Of a stretch of DNA of 64,000 nt, positions 54,760 through 64,000 are shown in pieces. Under the pieces are notes generated by a model, which searched no databases, had not been told where the DNA came from, and worked only from the letters and a program-made list of their open reading frames with translations. This stretch comes from Herbidospora mongoliensis (GTDB taxonomy: Bacteria; Actinomycetota; Actinomycetes; Streptosporangiales; Streptosporangiaceae), in contig NZ_BBXD01000014.1 in assembly GCF_001570545.1 (NCBI RefSeq), positions 186,001 to 250,000 of the forward strand. Reading direction: 5' to 3'. How positions within the stretch are numbered: the first letter of the stretch is position 1; the number at the start of each line of letters is the position of its first letter. Made by a program: the position numbers and the translations under genes.

Positions 54760-56079
54760 GGCGAGGCCGAGGCGGACGGCGTTGGGGGCCTTGTAGGTGC
54801 CGACGGCGAAGGCCGCCGCCGGGGTGACGGCGATGCCGTAGCGCGCGGCGGCGGCCACGAATGTGTCGGCCCGCCAGGGGGGCGGGAGTTCCCACCAGCA
54901 GTAATACGACCGAGGGTCGCTGTGGAGGGTGAACCCGCCCAGACAGCGGGTGACGATCTCCTGCCTGGCCACGGCCTCCCGCTGCTTGGCACGGGTCACC
55001 GACCGCACGACGCCGTCGGTCATCCACTTGGTCGCCGCCTCCAGCGCGAACCGCATCGGTGTCCAGCCGCCGGAGTGCAGCGCGGCGGTCACGCCGGCGA
55101 CGGCGGCCTCGGGGACGACGGCGAAGCCGACGGTCAGGCCGGGAGCGAGCCGCTTGGAGAGACTGTCGATGACGATCACGTGGTCGGGCGCCAGCGCGGC
55201 CAGCGGCGGCAGGTCGTCGTTGAGGAAGGCCCAGATGGTGTCCTCGATCGCGCGGACACCCAGCCGCACGAGCAGTTCCGCGAGCTCGGCCCGGCGCTCG
55301 GCGGGCATGCTGACCGACAGCGGGTTGTGCAGCGTCGGCTGGAGATAGATCGCCTTCAGCGGGGCCTTGCGGGCGGCGGCCGCCACGGCGCCGGGGACCA
55401 GTCCGTCGCGGTCGACGGCCAGCGGGACGAGGGTGACCCCGAGCCGGGCGGCGATCGTCTTGACGACGGGATAGGTGAGCTCCTCGACCCCCAGCCGCCC
55501 GCCCGGCGGCACCAGCGCGGCGATGGCGGCCGCGACCGCCTGCCTGCCGTTGCCGGCGAAGAGCACGCGCGCCGGATCGGGACGCCAGTCCTGGTGGGCC
55601 AGCAACTCCGCGACGGCGTCCCGGGCCTGCGGCGTCCCGGCCGCGCCCACCGGCCGCATGGACGAGAGCAGGACGTCCGGGCGCAGCAGCGACCTGATGC
55701 CGTCGGCGAGCAGGCGGGACTGCTCGGGGACGACGGGATAGTTGAGTTCGAGGTCGACCCTGGAGTCGCCGGGCTCGGTGAAGGCGGGCCCGGAATGCCG
55801 GACGGAGGCCCGGACGAAGGTGCCCCGGCCGACCTCGCCGACCGTCAGGCCCCGGCGGTTCAGTTCCGAGTAGACGCGGGCGACGGTGGAGTTGGCGATG
55901 CCGCGCTGCCGGGCGAAGTCGCGCTGCGGAGGCAGCCGGTCTCCCGGCCGCAGCCGCCCGGCGGCGATCTCCGCGGTCACCTCGTCGGCCACTCTCCGGT
56001 AGCTCTCCATCCTTCTCCTCTCAGAGCCTCCCGTGGACCGTGCGCGGCAGGACAACCCGCGACTTAATACAAGCACAAC

Positions 56080-56110
56080 ATTGCACCGAGTGCAATCTTG
56101 AATATTGCAC
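56080..56110. promoter_or_regulatory. ATTGCAC repeat cluster, probable MocR operator
   Basis: ATTGCAC-CGA-GTGCAAT (56080-56096) is a 17-base inverted repeat with perfect 7-base arms. A third half-site ATTGCAC (56104-56110) forms a direct repeat 24 bases from the first and an inverted pair with the second. It lies between the divergent MocR and LysE genes. Direct plus inverted half-sites are typical of MocR targets. Confidence 0.75.
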
Positions 56111-56184
56111 TCGAACAGATCTCATGGTTACGCTGAGAAAGCCCAGGTGAGATCTCGGGTCTCCTCAGGAAAGAAGGCGGCGTC

Positions 56185-56877
56185 GTGGTCGAACAGAGTG
56201 CGGTGCTGGGCGTCGTCTCCATCGCCCTCGGCATGGTGCTGTCTCCCGGGCCGAACATGATGTACCTGGTGTCGCGGAGCATCAGCCAGGGCCGCCGGGC
56301 CGGAATCATCTCGCTGTGCGGAGTGGTGGCCGGATTCCTCGTCTACCTGGTCGGCACCAACCTCGGCCTGGCCGTGCTCTTCGCCGCGGTTCCCGAGATC
56401 CTCACCGCGATCCGCCTGGCCGGGGCCGCCTACCTGCTCTGGCTGGCCTGGAAGACCATCAAGCCCGGCGGCGTGTCGGTGTTCACCGTGCAGGAGATAC
56501 CGGACGACCCGCCGCGGCGGCTCTTCGCGATGGGCCTGATGACCAACCTGCTCAACCCGAAGATCGCCATCCTCTACATCTCCGTCATCCCGCAGTTCAT
56601 CGACCTGGAGAAGGGCAATGTCCTCCTCCAGGGTCTCGTCCTCGGAGCATTCCAGATCGGGGTGGCGACCTCCGTGAACCTGTCGATCGTCCTGGTCGCC
56701 GGCGGCGTCGCGGGCTTCCTCGCCCGCCGGCCCTTCTGGCTGCAGGCCCAGCGGGTCGTCATGGGCGGCATGCTCGGCGTCCTGGCCGTCATGCTCGCCT
56801 TCGACCACAGCGCCGGCACGTCACGCATCGCCGGCTGCGCGGAGAAGCCCTGCCGGACCTGGTCGGTCCCGGTCTGA
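56185..56877 (+). CDS. LysE/RhtB-family amino-acid exporter
   Basis: A 230-residue membrane protein with about six helices. The N-terminal signature SIALGMVLSPGPNMMYLVSRS is that of LysE/RhtB translocators. LAGAAYLLWLAWKTIKPG and GLMTNLLNPKIAILYISVIP near 119-138 are also family-typical. It exports amino acids or derivatives. GTG 56185 has AGGAAAGAAGG upstream. Control by the divergent MocR is likely. Its place directly beyond the carbamoyltransferase cluster raises the possibility that it exports the cluster product, but a simple amino acid is equally possible. Confidence 0.9.
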   Translation: MVEQSAVLGVVSIALGMVLSPGPNMMYLVSRSISQGRRAGIISLCGVVAGFLVYLVGTNLGLAVLFAAVPEILTAIRLAGAAYLLWLAWKTIKPGGVSVFTVQEIPDDPPRRLFAMGLMTNLLNPKIAILYISVIPQFIDLEKGNVLLQGLVLGAFQIGVATSVNLSIVLVAGGVAGFLARRPFWLQAQRVVMGGMLGVLAVMLAFDHSAGTSRIAGCAEKPCRTWSVPV

Positions 56878-56890
56878 CCCCCGACGGGCG

Positions 56891-57910
56891 CTAGCGGAGC
56901 CGTCCGTCCACCTCGGCCATGGTCGCCGCCCAGATCTCCGACGCCGGGTCGATCACCGCGAAGTGGTCGCCCGGCCGTTCGACATACGTGACGTCGTCGC
57001 CCGTCGCGTGGGCTCTGGCGGCGTAGCGGCGGTTGAAGTCGATCAGGTCGAGGTCGTCGTCCTCGCCCATGACGAGGAGTTGCGGCACACCCAGCGGCAG
57101 GCGGCTCATCGGGTCGGCGGCGGCGTACACCGCGGGGATCTCGGCGGAGGGACCGCCCAGGGCGTGCGGGACCGCGCCCGTTCCGACGCGGCGGCGCTCG
57201 CCCTCGGCGAGGTCGACGACGCCGGCCAGGGAGACGGCCAGGGCGATCCGGTTGTCGTCGGCGGCGGCGCGCAGGGCCAGCTGGCCGCCCGCCGAGTGGC
57301 CGAGGACCGCGACGCGATCGAGGTCCAGGGAGCCGATGCCGGCCAGGCGGTCGAGGCCCGCCGCGATGTCGGCGACGGTGGCCTGCCAGCCGTGCCGGTC
57401 GGGGCGGCGATATTCGAGGTTCCAGGCGGCGTAGCCGCGTTCGGCCAGGTCGATGGCCAGGGCGTCCATGAGGTCGGCCGCCCAGATCGAGCGCCAGTAG
57501 CCGCCGTGGATGAGCACCGCGACCGGCAAGGGGGTTCCGTCGTGGTGCGGCGGCAGGCGCAGGTCGCCCCACTGCTCGTCGCCGGGGCCGTAGGCGATGC
57601 GCTCGGCGGGGTGCCGCAGCCGGTGCACGGCGTGGCGGATCGCCCAGGCCAGGCCCCACAGGCCACGGCCGTACAGGTGGACGGAGCCGGGGGAGACCTC
57701 GACCGGGCCGGTGTCTGCGGGGTCGTACCAGACGATGGGGGCGGGGTGCGGCACCGGTTCTCCCAGCGCGACCACCGCCTCTCCTGTTTCGTCGAGGCCG
57801 GTCACCACACGGCCGTCGACTCCCAGGCGCCGGAACTCCGTCTCGGCGATGTGCCGGACCAGATCAGGGTCGGCGGTCAGGCCGGGGGTGAGTGCCACCA
57901 GGATCATCAT
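56891..57910 (-). CDS. Alpha/beta hydrolase, kynurenine-formamidase-like
   Basis: A 339-residue hydrolase. The HGGYW oxyanion motif (near 136-140) is characteristic of alpha/beta-type kynurenine formamidases. GHSAGGQLAL (near 205-214) carries the nucleophile Ser, GEDDDLDLI the acid and PGDHFAVIDP the His. It would hydrolyse N-formylkynurenine. The first about 95 residues are an unrecognised extension before YGPGDEQWGDLRLP, where family members usually begin. It is the last gene of the operon and is coupled to the decarboxylase gene by ATGA. Its place fits tryptophan breakdown through 3-hydroxyanthranilate. Confidence 0.82.
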   Translation of the reverse strand: MMILVALTPGLTADPDLVRHIAETEFRRLGVDGRVVTGLDETGEAVVALGEPVPHPAPIVWYDPADTGPVEVSPGSVHLYGRGLWGLAWAIRHAVHRLRHPAERIAYGPGDEQWGDLRLPPHHDGTPLPVAVLIHGGYWRSIWAADLMDALAIDLAERGYAAWNLEYRRPDRHGWQATVADIAAGLDRLAGIGSLDLDRVAVLGHSAGGQLALRAAADDNRIALAVSLAGVVDLAEGERRRVGTGAVPHALGGPSAEIPAVYAAADPMSRLPLGVPQLLVMGEDDDLDLIDFNRRYAARAHATGDDVTYVERPGDHFAVIDPASEIWAATMAEVDGRLR

Positions 57911-58908
57911 GTTCTCCCGAGGAAGCGCAGGGCGTTGCCGGACAGCAGCTTGTCCCGCTGCTCCGTGCTCAGGAACCCGGCGTCGCGCACGACCTTGCCG
58001 ACGGGGCGCTCGCCCAGCGGGTAGGGGTAGTCGCTGCCGACCATCACCCGGTCGTCGCCCATCGTGTCCACCAGCAGCCGCAGCGCCGCCGGTTCGAACA
58101 CCACGCTGTCGACGGAGAACCGGTCGACGTAGTGGCTCGGCGGGTGGGCCGACCGGCCGCGCACCACGTCACCGCGGCGGTGCCAGGCGTTGTCGGCGCG
58201 GCCGAGCCAGAACGGGAAGCTGCCGCCGCCGTGGGCGAAGCACAGGCGCAGCGTCGGCGGCACCTCGTCGAAGACGCCGCCGAGGATGAGCGCCAGCACC
58301 GACAGATGCGTCTCGGCCGGCATGCCGGTCAGCCAGCGCGCCATCCAGCGGTCGAGCCTCGGGCCGCCGGGCATGTCCCACGGGTGGACGAAGACCGGCG
58401 CGCCGACCTCCGCGCAGTGCTTCAGGAACATCACGATGCCCGGATCGTCGAGGTCGCGGTCGCCGACGTGGTTGCCGATCTCGACGCCGACGTGGCCGTT
58501 GGCCAGGCAGCGGTCGAGTTCCTCGCACGCCGCCTCCGGATCCTGGAGCGGCACCTGGCAGAACGGAACGAACCGGTCGCTTTTCCCGGTCAGCTCCAGC
58601 GTGAGGTCGTTGAAGATGCGCGCCACCTTGACGGCCTGGCCGGCCGGGCGCTCGTAGGAGAAGAAGACCGGCGTGGGGGAGACGACCTGCACGTCGACGC
58701 CGTCGGCGTCCATGTCGGCCAGGCGGGTGCCGGCGTCCCAGGCCTGGGCGCCGATCGGGCGGAACTCGGTCTCGCCCACCATGATCATGGCGGCGCGTTC
58801 GGAGTCGACGCGGAGCCAGGGCCAGTCCGTGCCGCCGCACCGCGCGGCCAGGTCGGGCCACCCCTTCGGCACCAGGTGGGTGTGGGCGTCGACGACGGGC
58901 CCGGCCAT
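57907..58908 (-). CDS. nbaD: 2-amino-3-carboxymuconate-6-semialdehyde decarboxylase (ACMSD)
   Basis: A 333-residue amidohydrolase-superfamily decarboxylase. Zinc ligands and catalytic residues can be read as VDAHTHLVP (His-x-His, about 6-10), FVHPWDMPGG (His about 177), CFAHGGGSFP (His about 229) and VMVGSDYPYPLG (Asp about 292). SHYVDRFSVDSVVF is also typical. It removes CO2 from ACMS, the unstable product of 3-hydroxyanthranilate dioxygenase, to form 2-aminomuconate semialdehyde. Start ATG 58908 overlaps the dioxygenase stop by one base (TGATG). Confidence 0.92.
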   Translation of the reverse strand: MAGPVVDAHTHLVPKGWPDLAARCGGTDWPWLRVDSERAAMIMVGETEFRPIGAQAWDAGTRLADMDADGVDVQVVSPTPVFFSYERPAGQAVKVARIFNDLTLELTGKSDRFVPFCQVPLQDPEAACEELDRCLANGHVGVEIGNHVGDRDLDDPGIVMFLKHCAEVGAPVFVHPWDMPGGPRLDRWMARWLTGMPAETHLSVLALILGGVFDEVPPTLRLCFAHGGGSFPFWLGRADNAWHRRGDVVRGRSAHPPSHYVDRFSVDSVVFEPAALRLLVDTMGDDRVMVGSDYPYPLGERPVGKVVRDAGFLSTEQRDKLLSGNALRFLGRT

Positions 58909-59432
58909 CAGCCCTTGCCCGGGTGCAGCGCGCCGCAGTTTTCGCAGGTGCGGGCGGCCTCGTCGGCGTAGAACGCCTGGAAGACCGGCGGCAGGTCCTG
59001 GACGATGTCGCGGACCTGGAGTTCGACCTCGTGCAGCAGGGTCCCGCAGTCGAGGCAGTACCACTGGAACCTCTCCAGCGTGCCCTCCTCGCGCACCCGC
59101 TCGACCACCATGCCGATCGACCCGGCCTCCGGCCGCTGCGGCGAGTGGGGCACGTTCCCCGGCAGCATCCACATCTCGCCCTCGCGGATGTGCACGGTCC
59201 GCGGCCCGTCGGGCGTCATGAGGTTGACGTGCATGGTGCCCTTGACCTGGTAGAAGAACTCCTCGTACGGGTCGACGTGGAAGTCGGTGCGCTGGTTGGG
59301 CCCGCCCACGACCTGCACGATGAAGTCCGACCCGCCCGGGAACATCTCCTTGTTGCCGACCGGCGGCTTGAGCAGGTGCTTGTTGCCCTCGATCCAGCCG
59401 GGGAAGTTCACCGGCTCCGTGATGTCGGTCAT
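58908..59432 (-). CDS. nbaC: 3-hydroxyanthranilate 3,4-dioxygenase
   Basis: A 174-residue cupin extradiol dioxygenase. Iron ligands are His 52 and Glu 58 ([17 protein letters not shown]) and His 96 ([12 protein letters not shown]). The C-terminus has the rubredoxin-like four-Cys site of the bacterial enzyme (YCLDCG and [10 protein letters not shown]). It opens the ring of 3-hydroxyanthranilate to ACMS, the entry step of this operon. ATG 59432 overlaps the upstream RidA-family gene stop by four bases. Confidence 0.95.
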   Translation of the reverse strand: MTDITEPVNFPGWIEGNKHLLKPPVGNKEMFPGGSDFIVQVVGGPNQRTDFHVDPYEEFFYQVKGTMHVNLMTPDGPRTVHIREGEMWMLPGNVPHSPQRPEAGSIGMVVERVREEGTLERFQWYCLDCGTLLHEVELQVRDIVQDLPPVFQAFYADEAARTCENCGALHPGKG

Positions 59433-59842
59433 TCGTCGACTCCTTCCGGCAGCAGCGCCATGGCCTGTATCTCGATCAGCAGATGGGGATGGGGAAGCTG
59501 GTGCACCGCCACGGTGGTGCGGGCGGGCCCGGTCTCGTCGAAGTACTCGGCGTAGACCTCGTTGTAGCCGCCGAAGTCGTTCATGTTCACCAGGTACGTG
59601 GTCACCTGCACCAGGTCCGACAGGCCCGCCCCGGCGGAGGCGAGGATGTCCCCGATGTTCTCGATCACCGCCCGGGTCTGCACCCGGATGTCCAGCGACG
59701 TGGTGCCCATCGCGTCGGCCTCGGCCCCGGCGATGGTGTTGTCGGGACGGCGGCTGGAGGTGCCCGAGACGAAGGCGAACCCTCCGGCGATCTTCAGATG
59801 AGGGAAGCGCCCACGAGGAGTGGCCTTCCCCGGCACGATCAT
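59429..59842 (-). CDS. RidA-family 2-aminomuconate deaminase
   Basis: A 137-residue YjgF/YER057c/UK114-family protein. [12 protein letters not shown] near 22-33, the helix [21 protein letters not shown] and [17 protein letters not shown] near the C-terminus (substrate-site Glu) are typical. In the 2-nitrobenzoate and 2-aminophenol pathways, enzymes of this family release ammonia from 2-aminomuconate to give 4-oxalocrotonate (nbaF/amnD role). ATG 59842 is chosen from the conserved start and the four-base overlap with the decarboxylase. Confidence 0.88.
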   Translation of the reverse strand: MIVPGKATPRGRFPHLKIAGGFAFVSGTSSRRPDNTIAGAEADAMGTTSLDIRVQTRAVIENIGDILASAGAGLSDLVQVTTYLVNMNDFGGYNEVYAEYFDETGPARTTVAVHQLPHPHLLIEIQAMALLPEGVDE

Positions 59843-60573
59843 GACGACGCCTTGAACGACGCCGTGCCGAGCTTCTCGACCACCGCGCGCACATGGTCGC
59901 CGGGGTTCAACGGAACCGCCGCCGTGGCCGCGCCCGCCAGGACGATCCATCCGTCACGCAACTCCACGCCACTGCCACCGGCCAGGCGGACCGCCGCGTC
60001 GAAGGCGCGACGGGGGTCGCCGAGGATGGCGGCCGTCGAGCCGGTCTGGACGACCCGGCCGTTCACCTCCAGCAGCACGCCGAGATTGTCCAGCCCTTCG
60101 GGCACCGGCCGCCACGGGCCGACGACGAAACCGGCCGCCGAGGTGTTGTCGGCGATCACGTCGGGGAGCGAGAAGTCGAAGCCCTCGAACCGCGAGTCGA
60201 TCACCTCCAGCGCCGGGGCGACCGCCCGGACGACCGGTTCGGGGTCGTGGGAGAGCAGGAAGGCGACCTCGGGCTCGGCCCGCGCGTGGATCAACCGCGT
60301 CAGGTCGAGCACGCCGCCGTCGTCGATCCGCATGCCGTCGGTGAGGTGGCCCCAGATGACCTCGTCCACGCCGACCTGGGCCATCTTGGCGCGGCTGGTC
60401 AGGCCCATCTTCACGCCCGCCATCCGTTCGCCCCGGGCCAGCCGCCGTTCGACGAGGGCGCGCTGCACGTCGTAGGCCCCGGCAGGGTCGAGTCCGGCCG
60501 CCGCCGCGAGGCGTGGAATGGCCGTTGCCGACAGCGCGGCCCGGTCGAGGCGGTCTGCGAGCTCACTGATCAT
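59839..60573 (-). CDS. 4-oxalocrotonate decarboxylase
   Basis: A 244-residue member of the hydratase/decarboxylase family. [20 protein letters not shown] near 51-70 and [12 protein letters not shown] near 96-107 (metal-binding Glu residues), plus [20 protein letters not shown] near 125-144, match 2-oxo-3-hexenedioate decarboxylases. It produces 2-oxopent-4-enoate. It is paralogous to the hydratase at 62476-63267, with which the catabolic enzyme normally forms a complex. Four-base overlaps link it to both neighbours. Confidence 0.92.
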   Translation of the reverse strand: MISELADRLDRAALSATAIPRLAAAAGLDPAGAYDVQRALVERRLARGERMAGVKMGLTSRAKMAQVGVDEVIWGHLTDGMRIDDGGVLDLTRLIHARAEPEVAFLLSHDPEPVVRAVAPALEVIDSRFEGFDFSLPDVIADNTSAAGFVVGPWRPVPEGLDNLGVLLEVNGRVVQTGSTAAILGDPRRAFDAAVRLAGGSGVELRDGWIVLAGAATAAVPLNPGDHVRAVVEKLGTASFKASS

Positions 60574-61577
60574 CGGGTTCCTCCGAGGTCGAGCGCCACG
60601 TCGACGATCATGTCCTCCTGGCCGCCGACCATGCGACGGCGGCCCAGTTCGACCAGGATGGCGCGGACATCCACGCCGTAGCGGTCGGCGGCGCGTTCGG
60701 CGTGCCGCAGGAAGCTGGAGTAGACCCCGGCGTAGCCGAGCGAGAGCGTCTCCCTGTCGACCCGCACGGGCCGGTCCTGGAGCGGCCGGACGAGGTCGTC
60801 GGCGGCGTCCATCAGCGCGAACACGTCGCAGCCGTGCGGCCATCCGTGGAGTTCGGCGACGGCGGCGAAGACCTCCAGCGGGGCGTTGCCCGCTCCCGCG
60901 CCCATCCCGGCCAGCGACGCGTCGACCCGGGTGGTGCCGTGCTCGACGGCGACGACGCTGTTGGCGACGCCGAGCGACAGGTTGTGGTGGGCGTGGATGC
61001 CGATCTCGGTGCCCTCGTCGAGCAGTTGCCGGTAGGCGTCGACCCGTTCGGCGACGTCGCGCATGAGCAACCGGCCGCCCGAGTCGGTGACGTAGACGCA
61101 GTGCGCGCCGTACGACTCCATGAGCTTGGCCTGCCCGGCGAGCGTCGCCGGGTCGGCCATGTGGGACATCATCAGGAAACCGGCCACGTCCATGCCGTTG
61201 TCCCTGGCCCAGGCGATGTGCTGGGCGGCGATGTCGGCCTCGGTGCAGTGGGTGGCGATGCGCACGCTGGTGACGCCGAGGTCGCGGGCGGCCTTCAGGT
61301 CGGCGATGGTGCCGATGCCCGGCAGGAGCAGCGTGGTGAGCCGGGCCTTCGTCATCACCTCCGCCGCAGCGGTGATCCATTCGGCGTCCCCGGCCGCGCC
61401 GTGGCCGTAGTTGACGCTGGAGCCCGCCAGGCCGTCGCCGTGGGCGACCTCGATGGCGTCGACCCCGGCCGTGTCGAGCGCGGCGGCGATCCGGGCGACC
61501 TGGGCCGGGGTGTAACGGTGGGCGATGGCGTGCATGCCGTCGCGCAGGGTCACGTCCTGGATGTAGAGGCGGTTCAC
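60570..61577 (-). CDS. 4-hydroxy-2-oxovalerate aldolase
   Basis: A 335-residue class-II aldolase of the DmpG/MhpE/HsaF type. [17 protein letters not shown] (6-22) holds the catalytic Arg-Asp and His. [20 protein letters not shown] near 196-215 carries the metal-binding His pair. [10 protein letters not shown] is also typical. It splits 4-hydroxy-2-oxovalerate to pyruvate and acetaldehyde and channels the latter to the adjacent dehydrogenase. GTG 61577 overlaps that gene by four bases. Confidence 0.94.
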   Translation of the reverse strand: MNRLYIQDVTLRDGMHAIAHRYTPAQVARIAAALDTAGVDAIEVAHGDGLAGSSVNYGHGAAGDAEWITAAAEVMTKARLTTLLLPGIGTIADLKAARDLGVTSVRIATHCTEADIAAQHIAWARDNGMDVAGFLMMSHMADPATLAGQAKLMESYGAHCVYVTDSGGRLLMRDVAERVDAYRQLLDEGTEIGIHAHHNLSLGVANSVVAVEHGTTRVDASLAGMGAGAGNAPLEVFAAVAELHGWPHGCDVFALMDAADDLVRPLQDRPVRVDRETLSLGYAGVYSSFLRHAERAADRYGVDVRAILVELGRRRMVGGQEDMIVDVALDLGGTR

Positions 61578-62479
61578 CGGGCCACCATCCGTTCGGCCGT
61601 GCGCAGCGCCGCCGAGGTCATGATGTCGAGGTTCCCGGCGTATTCGGGCAGGTAGTGCCCGGCGCCGGAGACCTCCAGGAACACCGACACCTGGAGGCCG
61701 GTGAACCTGCGGCCCAGTGCCGGGACGTAGGCGTCCACGGGATCGAACTGCACCTCCTGCTTGAGGCGGTAGCCGGGCACGTACTCCCGCACCGAGGCCA
61801 CCATCTCGGTCACCGAGCGTGCGATCGCGTCGTGATCGGCGTCGAGGCACAGGCAGTAGACGGTGTCGCGCATGAGCAGCGGGGGCTCGGCCGGATTGAG
61901 CACGATGATCGCCTTGCCGCGCTCGGCCCCGCCGACCACCTCGATCGCCCGGGACGTCGTCTCGGTGAACTCGTCGATGTTGGCCCGGGTGCCCGGCCCG
62001 GCCGACCGTGAGGCGATGGAGGCGACGATCTCCCCGTACACGATCGGAGTGACCCTGCCGACGGCGGCCACGATCGGCACGGTGGCCTGGCCGCCGCAGG
62101 TGACCATGTTGACGTTGCGCTCGCCGAGGTGCTCGTCGAGATTGACCGGCGGCACGACGTAGGGGCCGACGGCGGCCGGGGTGAGGTCGACGACGACCTT
62201 GCCGTGGGCGCGCAGCACCTCGTCGTTGTGCCTGTGGGCTCCGGCGGAGGTGGCGTCGAAGACCACCTCGACGTCGGCGAACTCCGGCATCGCGACCAGG
62301 CCCTCGACGCCCTTGTCCGTGGTGGCCACGCCCAGGCGCCGGGCCCGCGCGAGGCCGTCGGAGGCGGGGTCGATCCCGGCCATGGCCACCATGCGCAGCG
62401 TCGTCGACACGCGCAGCACCTTGATCATCAGATCGGTGCCGATGTTGCCGGAACCGATCACCGCCACTCCGGTGTTCAC
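61574..62479 (-). CDS. Acetaldehyde dehydrogenase (acylating)
   Basis: A 301-residue DmpF/MhpF/HsaG-type enzyme. The NAD site [19 protein letters not shown] is at 5-23. [20 protein letters not shown] carries the catalytic Cys near 127. [15 protein letters not shown] and [20 protein letters not shown] are conserved in the family. It turns acetaldehyde into acetyl-CoA in complex with the aldolase. GTG 62479 has AGGAGG upstream and overlaps the hydratase stop. Confidence 0.95.
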   Translation of the reverse strand: MNTGVAVIGSGNIGTDLMIKVLRVSTTLRMVAMAGIDPASDGLARARRLGVATTDKGVEGLVAMPEFADVEVVFDATSAGAHRHNDEVLRAHGKVVVDLTPAAVGPYVVPPVNLDEHLGERNVNMVTCGGQATVPIVAAVGRVTPIVYGEIVASIASRSAGPGTRANIDEFTETTSRAIEVVGGAERGKAIIVLNPAEPPLLMRDTVYCLCLDADHDAIARSVTEMVASVREYVPGYRLKQEVQFDPVDAYVPALGRRFTGLQVSVFLEVSGAGHYLPEYAGNLDIMTSAALRTAERMVAR

Positions 62480-63267
62480 GCGGCCTCCTTGCCGAAACAG
62501 ATCCTGACCGAGCCGAGGCCCGAGATGCGCGCCTCGTAGGCCGCGCCCGGCGTCACCGGGACCATCGGCCCGAGCGCGCCGGAGAGCACCACGTCACCGG
62601 CCCGCAGCGGGCGGCCGGCGCGGGCGAGCGTCCCGGCCAGCCACGCAACGGCGTGCGCCGGGTTGCCCAGGCAGGCCGCGCCCGCGCCGACGGAGACGGG
62701 CTCGCCGTCGTGTTCGAGCACCGCCCCGCAGAGCCGGAGGTCCACGTCGGCGACGCGGCGGGGGCTGGTGCCGAGCACGAACAGGCCGCTGGAGGCGTTG
62801 TCGGCGACGGTGTCCACGATGGAGATGTCCCAGTTCGCCACCCGCGACCCGACGATCTCGATGGCCGGCAGCAGGTGGTCGGTCGCGCGGATCACGTCCA
62901 CCACCGTCACCTGCTCGTGCGGCAGGTCGGCGCCGAGCACGAACGCGATCTCCGCCTCCACCCGGGGCTGGAGCACCCGGCCGGGGGCGACTTCAGCGCC
63001 GTCGGGCACCGCCATGTCGGCGAACAGCACGCCGAAGTCCGGCTGGTAGACGCCCAGGGCCTTCTGCACGACGGGGTTGGTCAGCCCGATCTTCGCGCCG
63101 ACCGGCCGCCGCCCTTCGGCGGTCCACCGCTCCACCTGCGCCTGCTGGACGGCGTACGCCGTGGCCACGTCCCCCTCGGGCAGCAGGTCGCCGCGCAGGG
63201 GAGGGCACGGCGTGCCGGTGTCGTAGGCGTCGCGCAGGATCGTTGCGGCGCGCTGGATGTCGGTCAT
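62476..63267 (-). CDS. 2-oxopent-4-enoate hydratase
   Basis: A 263-residue DmpE/MhpD-type hydratase. [20 protein letters not shown] near 56-75, [12 protein letters not shown] near 100-111 (metal-binding Glu residues) and [16 protein letters not shown] are family landmarks. It adds water to 2-oxopent-4-enoate to give the aldolase substrate. Its stop overlaps the acetaldehyde dehydrogenase start and its start overlaps the aldehyde dehydrogenase stop, each by four bases. Confidence 0.93.
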   Translation of the reverse strand: MTDIQRAATILRDAYDTGTPCPPLRGDLLPEGDVATAYAVQQAQVERWTAEGRRPVGAKIGLTNPVVQKALGVYQPDFGVLFADMAVPDGAEVAPGRVLQPRVEAEIAFVLGADLPHEQVTVVDVIRATDHLLPAIEIVGSRVANWDISIVDTVADNASSGLFVLGTSPRRVADVDLRLCGAVLEHDGEPVSVGAGAACLGNPAHAVAWLAGTLARAGRPLRAGDVVLSGALGPMVPVTPGAAYEARISGLGSVRICFGKEAA

Positions 63268-64000
63268 GAGAGGTCCACGCAGACGTTGGTGAGCTCCGAA
63301 TAGAAGGCGAGCGAGTGCACGCCGCCCTCGCGGCCGACACCCGAGGCCTTGACCCCGCCGAACGGGGTGCGCAGGTCGCGCAGGAACCAGGTGTTGACCC
63401 AGACGATCCCGGCGTCGAGGCGGGCGCCCGCCCGGTGGGCCCGGCCGACGTCGCGGGTCCAGACGGTCGCGGCCAGGCCGTAGACGCTGTCGTTGGCCAG
63501 CGCGAACGCCTCCTCCTCATCGTCGAAGGGGGCGACGTGGCAGACCGGGCCGAAGATCTCCTCCCGGTTGGTCCTGGCGTCCTGCCCCAGACCGGTGAGC
63601 ACGGTCGGCCGCACGTACGCGCCGCCGTCCCTGGCGTCGCCGAAGACCGGCACGTCACCTCCGGCGAGCACGGTCGCGCCCTCGGCGCGGGCCAGGTCGT
63701 AGTAGCCGAGCACCTTGTCGCGGTGGCCCCGGGAGATCAGCGGCATCGTGCCGGTCGCCGGGTCGGACGGCCAGCCGAAGCCCTGCGCGGCGGCCCGCCG
63801 GGCCAGCCGTTCGGTGAACTCCTCGAAGACCGGCCGCTGCACGTAGAGGCGTTCGGTGCACAGGCACACCTGGCCGCCGTTGGTGAAGCTGGAGCGCACC
63901 GAGCCCTCCACGGCGGCGTCCAGATCGGCGTCGGCGAAGATCAGCCCGGCGTTCTTGCCGCCGAGCTCGAACGAGACCGCCTTCACCCCGTCGGACGCCG
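63264..64000 (-). CDS. Aldehyde dehydrogenase, 2-aminomuconate-6-semialdehyde type (5' end outside window)
   Basis: The C-terminal 245 or so residues of an NAD-dependent ALDH. VSFELGGKNAGLIF holds the catalytic Glu and GGQVCLCTERLYV the nucleophile Cys. EEIFGPVCHV and PFGGVKASGVGREGG are the usual late motifs. By context it oxidises 2-aminomuconate semialdehyde (NbaE/AmnC role). The frame is open to base 64000, so the gene begins beyond the window. It is the most upstream visible gene of the coupled operon. Confidence 0.93.
   Translation of the reverse strand, partial: ASDGVKAVSFELGGKNAGLIFADADLDAAVEGSVRSSFTNGGQVCLCTERLYVQRPVFEEFTERLARRAAAQGFGWPSDPATGTMPLISRGHRDKVLGYYDLARAEGATVLAGGDVPVFGDARDGGAYVRPTVLTGLGQDARTNREEIFGPVCHVAPFDDEEEAFALANDSVYGLAATVWTRDVGRAHRAGARLDAGIVWVNTWFLRDLRTPFGGVKASGVGREGGVHSLAFYSELTNVCVDLS

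Overview
The window reads as chromosome of a high-GC actinomycete. GC is very high in third codon positions, GTG starts are common, 4-bp ATGA/GTGA overlaps are frequent, and there are many secreted plant-polysaccharide hydrolases with CBM13/RICIN lectin modules. A Streptosporangiales-type genome (Nonomuraea, Streptosporangium and relatives) would fit, but this is inference from gene content only. I see no rRNA, tRNA, CRISPR array or insertion sequence.

Layout. (1) 1-2155, plus strand: end of a sugar ABC transporter (two permeases) coupled to an intracellular GH68 fructosidase-like enzyme. (2) 2165-15236: secreted arabinan/xylan-type enzymes. A minus-strand run (GH43-FIMAH, GH43-FIMAH, GH127) is preceded by palindromes TGTTAGCGCTAACA or TGTTATCGCTAACA; a plus-strand SGNH-RICIN esterase and a beta-helix-RICIN protein follow. 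(3) 15303-29931: two FadR-type GntR regulators bracket larE, a sugar ABC transporter, an enolase-superfamily dehydratase, a secreted beta-helix (GH141-like) protein, a 2,4-diketo-3-deoxy-sugar-acid hydrolase, larA, larB, larC and an amidohydrolase-type lactonase. This looks like a 6-deoxyhexose or sugar-acid pathway ending in pyruvate plus L-lactate, with its own nickel-pincer-cofactor racemase set. (4) 29973-38628, minus strand: a xylan/arabinoxylan operon (GH43, GH10, GH62, GH43-CBM6, GH27), divergent from a LacI regulator at 39052-40131. The shared palindromes tie regions 2 and 4 into one likely regulon.

(5) 41061-54759, plus strand: the least conventional part, apparently an uncharacterised biosynthetic system. 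It encodes an SGNH hydrolase, a 30-residue basic peptide ending in an IYPMF motif, a haem-oxygenase-like di-iron protein, a NodU/CmcH-type carbamoyltransferase, a 48-residue membrane protein resembling the C-terminal half of SxtJ, a TauD-like 2-oxoglutarate oxygenase, two ATP-grasp ligases, an 89-residue helical protein and a second-copy-type carAB pair. The simplest reading is hydroxylation, carbamoylation and ATP-grasp amide formation on a small amino-acid-like or peptide scaffold, with carAB supplying carbamoyl phosphate. The product cannot be deduced. A strong consensus promoter lies upstream at 40542-40570.

(6) 54673-56877: a MocR regulator divergent from a LysE-family exporter, with inverted and direct ATTGCAC repeats between them; the MocR gene overlaps carB tail to tail. 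(7) 56891-64000, minus strand: a tightly coupled 3-hydroxyanthranilate (kynurenine) catabolic operon running from an aldehyde dehydrogenase cut by the window end, through hydratase, acetaldehyde dehydrogenase, aldolase, decarboxylase, deaminase, 3-hydroxyanthranilate dioxygenase and ACMS decarboxylase, to a kynurenine-formamidase-like hydrolase.
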